From contig CAJQOR010000472.1 of NCBI GenBank assembly GCA_905479965.1, positions 1 to 5,520 of the forward strand: a DNA stretch of 5,520 bases, in the 5' to 3' direction. The DNA comes from an uncultured Rhizobiaceae group bacterium (GTDB taxonomy: Bacteria; Pseudomonadota; Alphaproteobacteria; Rhizobiales; Rhizobiaceae). The notes below the pieces were generated by a model that was given only the letters and a program-made list of their open reading frames with translations, did no database searches and was not told where the DNA came from. Both the position numbers and the translations under genes were made by a program. This document shows positions 1 through 5,520 of the stretch, in pieces. The first letter of the stretch is position 1; every line of letters begins with the position of its first letter.

Positions 1-823
1 CACTGAGGTCACTATTATTCGCTGGGGTGAGGATGATTTCTGGCTCATGACTGCAGCCGTTGCCCAATGGCATGATTTTGAATTCCTGATGAAGTCACTG
101 CCAAAAGATGGCTCGCTTAATTTAACTGACATCACCAAGGAGTGGTCAACGCATCTTGTCACAGGCCCAAAGTCTCGCGATCTTATTGCGAAAATCGCAC
201 CTAATGCTGATCTGTCAACGGGTTGGCTCACAATTCAGGATGCAATTGTTGCAGGCAAACCCGCAAAACTATTCCGCATCTCCTTTGCTGGTGAACTTGG
301 CTGGGAAGTGCACACGTCATTTGACGACAGCGCAAATGCCTATGCTGCAATTCGCGATGCAGGCGCTACTCCATTTGGAATGTATGCGCTTGATTCTATG
401 CGAATTGAAAAAGGCTACCGAACTTGGAAAGGTGATCTTTCAACCGATTACACGCTTCTTGAAGGTGGTTTGGAACGCTTTGTTCGCCTTAACAAAGAAC
501 AAAACTTCCCCGGCAAACAAGCATTGCAATCCGAGAAGCAACAAGGCACACAAAAAGGTTTTGTCACACTTGTTGTCCAAGCCGGCGACAGCGACGCACC
601 TTATATGTCAACCGTTTGGAATGGCGATGAAGTTGTTGGTGAAACGACATCAGGCAACTGGGGTTACCGTATAAACAAATCAGTCGCTCTTGGTGTAGTA
701 AAAGCAGAATTTGCAGCACCTGGCACTGAGTTGGAACTCGAGATCTATGGCAAACGCTGCAAGGCTGTTGTGCAGGAAGACCTTCCATTGTGGGATGCAG
801 ACAACGAAAGAATCCGAGCCTGA
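1..823 (+). CDS. Dimethylglycine/sarcosine dehydrogenase-family flavoenzyme, C-terminal part (5' truncated by window)
   Basis: The frame is open from the window edge (first full codon at base 2) to TGA at 821-823, giving about 273 residues with the true start outside. What remains is the folate-binding GcvT (aminomethyltransferase-like) half of a DMGDH/SARDH-type protein; the N-terminal FAD-binding DAO domain is missing. Visible family marks are AGELGWEV (about bases 287-310), the SMRIEKGYR segment (about 395-421), the FPGKQAL segment (about 507-530) and a GCV_T_C barrel with TTSGNWGYR followed by a short tail ending NERIRA. Family members oxidatively demethylate N-methyl amines such as dimethylglycine or sarcosine and pass the one-carbon unit to tetrahydrofolate. 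The paralog at 1275-3749 shares these blocks, including an identical 14-base stretch (404-417 and 3291-3304). The C-terminal barrel resembles mitochondrial DMGDH more than SARDH from memory, so dimethylglycine is a possible substrate. The ATG at 47 lies inside the domain and is not the start. Confidence 0.9.
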   Translation, partial: TEVTIIRWGEDDFWLMTAAVAQWHDFEFLMKSLPKDGSLNLTDITKEWSTHLVTGPKSRDLIAKIAPNADLSTGWLTIQDAIVAGKPAKLFRISFAGELGWEVHTSFDDSANAYAAIRDAGATPFGMYALDSMRIEKGYRTWKGDLSTDYTLLEGGLERFVRLNKEQNFPGKQALQSEKQQGTQKGFVTLVVQAGDSDAPYMSTVWNGDEVVGETTSGNWGYRINKSVALGVVKAEFAAPGTELELEIYGKRCKAVVQEDLPLWDADNERIRA

Positions 824-1278
824 TGTTAAACGCTTTTGCCAAGGATATTATTGAAACATTCCGTTTGGGATTTGTGGCAAGTGTCACCCCAGATGGACGC
901 CCCAATGTGTCCCCCAAAGGTACATTTTTAGTGTTGAGCGAAACTCAAATTGGATTTGCCGACATTCGCTCTCCACAAACAATTACAAACATTGAAAACA
1001 ATCCTGAAGTTGAGGTGAATTTCGTCAACCAATTTTCCCGAAAAGGTATTCGGATAAGAGGGAAAGCGACAATTGCCAAAAAAGATACGGACAGCTTTCA
1101 AGAACTATTCATTCATTGGAAAAACGAATGGCCATCATTGGCCCATCGGATCAACGCAATTGTAACAATTAAAATCTCACACCTTAAGCCACTCACAACA
1201 CCGCCCTACGATGACGGCGTTACAGAAGAAGAAATGGTGGAGATTTACAAACAAAAATTTAGGGAGATTTACCCATGA
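823..1278 (+). CDS. Pyridoxamine 5'-phosphate oxidase (PPOX)-family flavin-binding protein
   Basis: This is a 151-residue protein with the split-barrel look of small PPOX-like FMN-binding proteins. A short helix (FAKDIIETF) leads into the first strand (GFVASVTPDGRPNVSPKG), followed by the strand with FADIRSPQT, a helix-like ITNIENNPEVEVNF segment and a RGKATI strand. The VSPKG segment and the later strands are typical of this family. Members bind FMN, F420 or heme, and many have no known substrate. It is far too short and too divergent to call PdxH. The ATG at 823 was chosen because it overlaps the upstream TGA by one base (TGATG), which suggests coupled translation. A GTG at 790 would add 11 residues buried in the upstream gene. 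Only a weak GAAAG lies upstream (806-810). The stop overlaps the next start (ATGA), which places the gene firmly inside the amine-oxidation operon. An accessory flavin-related role is possible but is inferred from position only. Confidence 0.85.
   Translation: MLNAFAKDIIETFRLGFVASVTPDGRPNVSPKGTFLVLSETQIGFADIRSPQTITNIENNPEVEVNFVNQFSRKGIRIRGKATIAKKDTDSFQELFIHWKNEWPSLAHRINAIVTIKISHLKPLTTPPYDDGVTEEEMVEIYKQKFREIYP
1261..1266 (+). promoter_or_regulatory. Ribosome binding site for the 824-residue flavoenzyme
   Basis: AGGGAG lies 8 bases before the ATG at 1275, inside the last codons of the preceding PPOX-family gene. It is the clearest Shine-Dalgarno sequence in the window. It supports the start at 1275 even though that start overlaps the upstream stop codon. 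Confidence 0.75.
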
Positions 1279-3749
1279 GCCTGCCGGAAAAAGCACGCGT
1301 CGTTATCATCGGTGGTGGTGTCATTGGTTGTTCAGTGGCATATCATTTGGCAAAAATTGGCTGGAAAGACATTGTTCTTTTAGAGCGCAAACAACTCACC
1401 TCAGGCACGACTTGGCACGCAGCCGGATTGATTGCCCAGCTTCGCTCGTCAAAAAACATGACCAAGCTGGCAAAATACAGCCAAGAGTTATATGGAACGC
1501 TTGAAGCTGAAACCGAAGTTGCAACAGGCTTCCGCCGTTGCGGTTCTATCACGGTTGCCCTTACCGAAGCACGTAAGGAAGAAATTCTTCGTCAAGCTGC
1601 CATGGCCCGCGCCTTTGGTGTAGAAGTTGAAGAAATATCGCCCACAGAGGTCAAAGAACGTTATGAGCACATCAATATTGATGGTGTAACTGCAGGTGTA
1701 TACCTCCCAAAAGATGGTCAGGGCGATCCAGCAAACATCGCCCTTGCATTGGCAAAAGGCGCACGCCTTAAAGGGGCTTTGGTTAAGGAAAATGTCAAAG
1801 TCACCAAGATCAATAAAGATAGCAAGCGCGTCACAGGCGTTGAATGGCAACAAGGTGAAGAAACCGGTGTGATCCAAGCAGATCACGTTGTAAACTGTGC
1901 TGGAATGTGGGGCCATGAGGTTGGTAAAATGGCAGGGGTCAATGTACCGCTACACGCTTGCGAGCATTTCTACATTGTCACCGAAAACATCCCGAACCTG
2001 CAACAGCTTCCCGTTCTTCGTGTTCCAGATGAATGTGCCTATTACAAAGAAGATGCAGGTAAGTTTCTTCTAGGGGCGTTTGAACCAAATGCAAAACCTT
2101 GGGGCATGGACGGAATTCCTGAAAGCTTTGAATTTGATCAACTGCCTGAAGATTTCGATCACTTTGAACCCATTTTAGGCCAAGCAGTTAATCGACTACC
2201 CATGTTGGCAGATGCAGGCATTCATACGTTCTTCAACGGTCCTGAAAGCTTTACACCTGACGATGCTTATCATCTTGGCCTCGTACCAGAATGCGAAAAT
2301 TTCTGGGTGGCTGCTGGGTTTAACTCAATTGGCATTCAATCCGCAGGTGGCGCCGGGATGGCACTCGCCTCTTGGATGGATACAGGCGAAAAGCCCTTTG
2401 ATTTAGGTGATGTAGACATTTCGCGCATGCAGCCTTTCCAGGGAAACAAAACATATCTTTATGAGCGATCAAAGGAAACGCTTGGTTTGCTTTATGCCGA
2501 TCACTTCCCTTTCCGCCAGAAAGAAACAGCGCGCGGCATTCGCAAAAGCCCGCTTCACTACCACTTGCAGGAAAATGGCGCTGTCTTCGGTGAGCTTGCG
2601 GGTTGGGAACGCGCCAATTGGTTTGCAGATGATGGCCAAAAAGCTGAATACGAATATAGCTGGGATCGACCAAATTGGTTTGAAAACTCTGCACGCGAGC
2701 ACGAAGCCATTCGCACAAATGTTGGCCTTTATGACATGTCCTCATTTGGTAAAATCCGAGTTGAAGGTCCCGATGCTGAAAACTTCCTCAATTACGTTTG
2801 CGGAAACAATATGTCGGTGCCGGTGGGTAAATTAGTATATACTCAATTCCTCAACAAAGCCGGCGGTATTGAAGCTGATGTGACAGCAACACGCCTGTCT
2901 GAAACATCATTTGTTGTGGTCACACCTGCAGCGACACGCCTTGCAGATCAAACTTGGCTTGAACGCCATAAAGGCAATTTCAACGTCGTAATTATTGATA
3001 TGACCGCAGCTGAATCCGTGCTCGCAGTTATGGGACCTAATTCGCGTAAATTGTTACAAATGGTGTCACCCAACGATTTCTCAAATGATGTTAATCCATT
3101 TGGCACATCTCAAAATATTGAGATTGGCATGGGTAATGCGCGCGTAAACCGCGTGACATATGTTGGCGAACTAGGGTGGGAAGTTTATGTATCCAACGAT
3201 CAAGCGACACATGTGTTTGAGACGCTACATGCAGCAGGTCAAGAACTCGATCTTAAATTGTGTGGATTGCATATGATGGATTCATGCCGGATTGAAAAAG
3301 GCTATCGCCATTTTGGTCATGATATCACCTCAGAAGACCACATCTTAGAAGCAGGTCTTGGGTTTGCCGTCAAAACAGACAAACCTGATTTCATTGGCAA
3401 AGAAGCCGTACTTGCGAAAAAAGAAACTGGCTTAGAGAACAGAATGCTTCAATTTAAATTGGTGGATCCAGAACCACTACTCTACCATCATGAACCAATT
3501 TTACGCGATGGTGAGGTTATCAGTTATCTAACCTCCGGTGCTTATGGCCATACTTTAGGTGCAGCGGTAGGTCTTGGATATGTGCCGTGCAAAGGTGAAA
3601 AAGCAGCCGATATTCTTGCATCAAAATATGAAATTGATGTTGCAGGCAAAAAATTTGAAGCGGAAGTATCTCTCAAACCGATGTACGATCCAAAATCGGA
3701 GCGTGTGAAGGCAAATTTGCTTGATAATTTAATCACGAAAAACGCTTAA
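1275..3749 (+). CDS. FAD-dependent dimethylglycine/sarcosine dehydrogenase-family protein (DAO + GcvT), full length
   Basis: This 824-residue protein has the full DMGDH/SARDH/PDPR layout and a normal family length. Residues 8-37 form the Rossmann FAD site (GGGVIG at 13-18, acidic E37 ending the second strand). TTWHAAGL (45-52) follows; its H48 matches the histidine that carries covalent 8-alpha-FAD in mitochondrial DMGDH and SARDH. The DAO domain runs to about residue 375, with NGPESFTPD (321-329) and GFNSIGIQSAGG (348-359). A linker of the FAO_M type covers about 380-435. The GcvT folate-binding domain spans about 440-720, with AGGIEAD (529-535) containing the likely folate-site aspartate D535, GELGWEV (631-637) and CRIEKGYRHFG (671-681). 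The GCV_T_C barrel follows (about 725-815). The expected reaction is oxidative N-demethylation with electrons to FAD and C1 transfer to tetrahydrofolate, in the cytoplasm (no signal peptide). NGPESFTPD, the aspartate at 535 and the YDPKSERVK ending look more SARDH-like than DMGDH-like, but the substrate remains inferred. The start has a good RBS and a 4-base overlap with the upstream gene. Confidence 0.93.
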   Translation: MSLPEKARVVIIGGGVIGCSVAYHLAKIGWKDIVLLERKQLTSGTTWHAAGLIAQLRSSKNMTKLAKYSQELYGTLEAETEVATGFRRCGSITVALTEARKEEILRQAAMARAFGVEVEEISPTEVKERYEHINIDGVTAGVYLPKDGQGDPANIALALAKGARLKGALVKENVKVTKINKDSKRVTGVEWQQGEETGVIQADHVVNCAGMWGHEVGKMAGVNVPLHACEHFYIVTENIPNLQQLPVLRVPDECAYYKEDAGKFLLGAFEPNAKPWGMDGIPESFEFDQLPEDFDHFEPILGQAVNRLPMLADAGIHTFFNGPESFTPDDAYHLGLVPECENFWVAAGFNSIGIQSAGGAGMALASWMDTGEKPFDLGDVDISRMQPFQGNKTYLYERSKETLGLLYADHFPFRQKETARGIRKSPLHYHLQENGAVFGELAGWERANWFADDGQKAEYEYSWDRPNWFENSAREHEAIRTNVGLYDMSSFGKIRVEGPDAENFLNYVCGNNMSVPVGKLVYTQFLNKAGGIEADVTATRLSETSFVVVTPAATRLADQTWLERHKGNFNVVIIDMTAAESVLAVMGPNSRKLLQMVSPNDFSNDVNPFGTSQNIEIGMGNARVNRVTYVGELGWEVYVSNDQATHVFETLHAAGQELDLKLCGLHMMDSCRIEKGYRHFGHDITSEDHILEAGLGFAVKTDKPDFIGKEAVLAKKETGLENRMLQFKLVDPEPLLYHHEPILRDGEVISYLTSGAYGHTLGAAVGLGYVPCKGEKAADILASKYEIDVAGKKFEAEVSLKPMYDPKSERVKANLLDNLITKNA

Positions 3750-3910
3750 ATTGTGTAAAATTTTATGGCTGGAACAAACGTTTTAGCCATAAGTTTATTG
3801 TAGATTCTGGCAAGAGATAAACAGCTTTTATTAATAGTTTTTTGCTTAAACTAAAGCTAGTTAATTGAAATTGCAGTTTACTGCCTGAAAACGAACAGAA
3901 TTTACTACCC
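3750..3910. other. AT-rich intergenic region upstream of the GGDEF gene
   Basis: These 161 bases separate the flavoenzyme operon from the next gene. The left part holds the terminator hairpin. The rest is AT-rich and should contain the promoter for the GGDEF gene, but I could not find a well-spaced -35/-10 pair. It contains an imperfect palindrome at 3846-3864 (TTAAACTA, AAG, CTAGTTAA) and a small GCAG-TTTA-CTGC inverted repeat at 3873-3884. Either could be chance in AT-rich DNA. No strong Shine-Dalgarno sequence precedes the ATG at 3911. Confidence 0.5.
3763..3792 (+). terminator. Probable hairpin terminator of the flavoenzyme operon
   Basis: TTATGGCT (3763-3770) pairs with AGCCATAA (3785-3792). 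The inner part GGAAC/GTTTT also pairs, with two G-U pairs, closing on an AAAC tetraloop (3776-3779), so the stem is about 13 bp. It begins 13 bases after the stop at 3749. The following tract is only GTTTATTG, so the U run is weak. A transcription stop or an mRNA 3'-end stabiliser are both possible. Confidence 0.55.
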
Positions 3911-5014
3911 ATGACATCAAATTCATCCGGTCGTCCGCAAAGTCCAAGAACTAACCCTGCATCCAATGCAATGGCCAAAGTTGCAGCCTTCATGCAGCGT
4001 ATGAATATTGAGTGCACACCGGCAAACTTTGAGTTGCTGTTTGCAGTTGTAGGCGGTCAAAACGATGAACTCCGTGCTGAATTTAGCAAACTTGATCGTA
4101 ATATCCGGCAGCAAGATTTAGACATACTCATTCGTAAACACATCCCGCATCATGTAGAAGATGATGTGGCCTCAGAATCAATCGATACAGTTGGTGATGA
4201 GCTGCATAAATTTATGGATCTTGTTAAGTCGGAAAGCTCTTCGCTTGAGAAATTCGACGAGGTTTTGCAACAGCAAACCAAGACACTTGCAGATCCTGCC
4301 AGCGTTTCTCCAGAAAAACTCAAAAATACCCTTTCAAATATTTCTGCTGCAACCGCACAGAAAATGGAAGAAGGTCGCAAGATTAAAGAAGCAGTTAGCG
4401 AACAAGTGCAGCGTCTTGATGTCGTGGCATCTGAGCTTAACAACTTCAAACAACAAAAATTTACAGATCCTTTAACAGGACTTCCCAATCGCCGTGCTTT
4501 CAATAAAGAAATGCTGGCAATCTATGCCGGCGAGCATCCAAAAGCTTGTACCATGGTGATGATTGAAATTGACGCTTTTGCGCATATTAAAGACAATCTT
4601 GGTCCGCTTATCGCAGATAAATTTGTGGTTCATATCGCAAATATCGTCAAAGAGTCTTGTTCAGCTAAAGACTATTTAGCACGCGCATCTGACACGCAAT
4701 TTGCTTTCATCTTTGATAGCATCTCTGAAAAAACCGTCGAAGGCCTCGTCAATAAATTTAGGCATGCGATTTCAAAAACGCCACTGCTAAATGCAACAAA
4801 TGGCAAACCTATTGGCAATGTCACGGTTTCAGGTGGTATATGTGGTGCGAACACCGCCTCTGGTACGGGCGATATTCTAGCGAAAACAGAAGCTGCCTTG
4901 GACCTTTCTAAGAAGAAAAAGGGCAACCAAGTTACATTATTTGAGGAACGCAGAAACAGCTCTGATAGTAATCTTGAGCGCAATTCATGGTCGCTATATA
5001 ATGAAGCTGGTTAA
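3911..5014 (+). CDS. GGDEF-domain protein with degenerate active site (probably not an active diguanylate cyclase)
   Basis: This is a 367-residue soluble protein with no signal peptide or membrane segment. Residues 1-20 are Ser/Pro/Asn-rich. Residues about 21-82 are a helical N-terminal region (TPANFELLFAVVGGQNDEL, 36-54) that resembles the N-terminal segment seen in many alphaproteobacterial GGDEF proteins. About 90-183 is polar, helical and likely coiled coil. The GGDEF domain starts with an intact DPLTGLPNRR (186-195) and ends near VTLFEE (341-346). The signature loop, normally GGDEF or GGEEF, reads SDTQF (260-264), so both glycines and the metal-binding acid are lost. Against PleD numbering, D327 is E219, K332 is A224, N335 is K227 and the GH histidine is P232, while D344 is kept as D236. 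There is no RxxD inhibitory site before the loop. Cyclic-di-GMP synthesis is therefore unlikely. A role as a binding, scaffolding or regulatory protein is inference. The ATG at 3911 is the first start after an in-frame TGA at 3866-3868. Confidence 0.88.
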   Translation: MTSNSSGRPQSPRTNPASNAMAKVAAFMQRMNIECTPANFELLFAVVGGQNDELRAEFSKLDRNIRQQDLDILIRKHIPHHVEDDVASESIDTVGDELHKFMDLVKSESSSLEKFDEVLQQQTKTLADPASVSPEKLKNTLSNISAATAQKMEEGRKIKEAVSEQVQRLDVVASELNNFKQQKFTDPLTGLPNRRAFNKEMLAIYAGEHPKACTMVMIEIDAFAHIKDNLGPLIADKFVVHIANIVKESCSAKDYLARASDTQFAFIFDSISEKTVEGLVNKFRHAISKTPLLNATNGKPIGNVTVSGGICGANTASGTGDILAKTEAALDLSKKKKGNQVTLFEERRNSSDSNLERNSWSLYNEAG

Positions 5015-5079
5015 GCTTGGTTCATTGAACTGCAAAGACCAATCGTCTAAAAGTTATAAATCACCAATATCTTGATATA

Positions 5080-5102
5080 AAAACCCGCTTCAAGCGGGTT
5101 TT
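5080..5102. terminator. Bidirectional rho-independent terminator between convergent genes
   Basis: AAAACCCGC (5080-5088) pairs with GCGGGTTTT (5094-5102) around a TTCAA loop. The GC-rich core is 5 bp, extended by four A-T pairs. On the + strand it is followed by a T-rich run (5104-5109). On the - strand the A run at 5079-5083 gives the matching U tract. It sits 65 bases after the GGDEF stop and 5 bases after the pta stop, so it can end transcription from both sides. Confidence 0.9.
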
Positions 5103-5107
5103 ATTTT

Positions 5108-5520
5108 TTATGAATTTCCGTGTGCCTGAAGCGCGGTTATCGCAATACAATCGCAAACATCTTCTGCACTACAGCCGCGCGATAAATCATTCGCAGGCTT
5201 AGCTAGACCTTGCAAAATTGGACCAATAGCTTTTGCGCCACCAATGCGTTGTGCAATTTTATAGCCGATATTACCCGCCTCCAGATCAGGAAAGACAAAC
5301 ACGTTTGCATCACCCTTGATCGCAGAGTTTGGGATTTTTGATTTCCCAACAGAAGGTACAAAAGCTGCATCAAACTGCACTTCACCTTCAACAATAAGTT
5401 CAGGATTTTGATCGCGCACAATACGTGTTGCATTTTCAACCTTGGTTACATTGGGATGAGATGCACTGCCAAGCGATGAAAAACTTAGCATCGCAACGCG
5501 TGGTTCTTCATTAGTAAAAC
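5108..5520 (-). CDS. pta: Phosphate acetyltransferase, C-terminal part (5' end beyond window)
   Basis: About 136 residues are visible, read right to left and ending at TAA (complement of 5108-5110). The frame stays open to the right edge, so the start lies outside; the ATG at 5491 is internal, because the upstream in-frame codons give EEPRVA, which joins onto MLSFS in the usual family block [10 protein letters not shown]. Other family marks are [22 protein letters not shown] and KPANDLSRG near the C-terminus, which surround the CoA/phosphate site region of the PTA_PTB fold. The enzyme converts acetyl-CoA plus phosphate to acetyl phosphate plus CoA, usually with acetate kinase. In some alphaproteobacteria a pta of this type accompanies sulfoacetaldehyde acetyltransferase in taurine breakdown, but the partner gene is not in view. 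NDLSRG argues against the PTA-like tail of malic enzyme, whose end differs. It is convergent with the GGDEF gene and shares its terminator. Confidence 0.92.
   Translation of the reverse strand, partial: FTNEEPRVAMLSFSSLGSASHPNVTKVENATRIVRDQNPELIVEGEVQFDAAFVPSVGKSKIPNSAIKGDANVFVFPDLEAGNIGYKIAQRIGGAKAIGPILQGLAKPANDLSRGCSAEDVCDCIAITALQAHGNS

Noticed and set aside
47..49. ATG at 47 as the start of the first gene
   Set aside because: The frame is open to the window edge and the residues before it match the middle of the GcvT domain, so this Met is internal.
790..822. GTG start at 790 for the PPOX-family gene, adding 11 residues
   Set aside because: It lies inside the upstream gene, the added residues do not look like the family, and the ATG at 823 gives a typical TGATG coupling junction and a normal N-terminus.
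564..917. Antisense frame across the end of the first gene
   Set aside because: It lies opposite two well-supported genes, has no recognisable domain, and is a shadow of their codon use. The antisense frames at 1488-1916, 2320-2745 and 4150-4503 were dropped for the same reason.
4688..4702. SDTQF as a frameshift artefact hiding a normal GGDEF
   Set aside because: The residues on both sides (DYLAR and FAFIF) stay in register with the family in the same frame, so the change comes from substitutions, not an indel.
4910..4925. A-rich run encoding four lysines in the GGDEF gene, as a possible slippage or frameshift site
   Set aside because: The frame continues cleanly with the expected GGDEF C-terminal residues (KGNQVTLF), so there is no sign of a frameshift.
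5108..5520. C-terminal PTA-like domain of a NADP malic enzyme
   Set aside because: The NDLSRG block and the short tail after it match true phosphate acetyltransferases. The malic enzyme tail has a different ending.

Overview
The window holds four protein-coding regions on the + strand and the end of one on the - strand. All are ordinary bacterial metabolic or regulatory families. The organism looks like an alphaproteobacterium of moderate to low GC, possibly marine and related to Hyphomicrobiales or Rhodobacterales. That rests on three things: tandem dimethylglycine/sarcosine dehydrogenase-type flavoproteins (common in methylated-amine users of these groups), the alphaproteobacterial look of the N-terminal region of the GGDEF protein, and the AT-leaning codon use. 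The assignment is inferred by eye, not from a search.

Left part (1-3749) is a tightly packed catabolic operon. It contains the C-terminal third of a DMGDH/SARDH-family flavoenzyme cut by the window edge, a 151-residue pyridoxamine-5'-phosphate-oxidase-like flavin-binding protein, and a complete 824-residue DMGDH/SARDH-family enzyme. The genes join by a 1-base overlap (TGATG, 821-825) and a 4-base overlap (ATGA, 1275-1278), so translational coupling is likely. The two large enzymes are paralogs. A plausible joint role is stepwise oxidative N-demethylation (for example dimethylglycine to sarcosine to glycine), with the released C1 unit captured on tetrahydrofolate. The exact substrates cannot be read from sequence. 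A 13-bp hairpin just after the last stop (3763-3792) probably ends the operon.

Middle part (3750-3910) is a 161-base AT-rich intergenic stretch with no convincing consensus promoter. It precedes a 367-residue soluble protein with an N-terminal helical region, a coiled coil and a C-terminal GGDEF domain. The GGDEF signature of that domain is replaced by SDTQF, and several other nucleotide- and metal-binding positions are changed, so it is probably not an active diguanylate cyclase.

Right part (5015-5520) has a strong hairpin with T tracts on both sides that separates the GGDEF gene from the convergent 3' end of a phosphate acetyltransferase gene (pta) on the - strand.

I saw no tRNA, rRNA, CRISPR array, insertion sequence or phage feature. 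The most unusual item is the degenerate GGDEF protein. The paralog-PPOX-paralog arrangement is second. I do not see evidence for a wholly new system.
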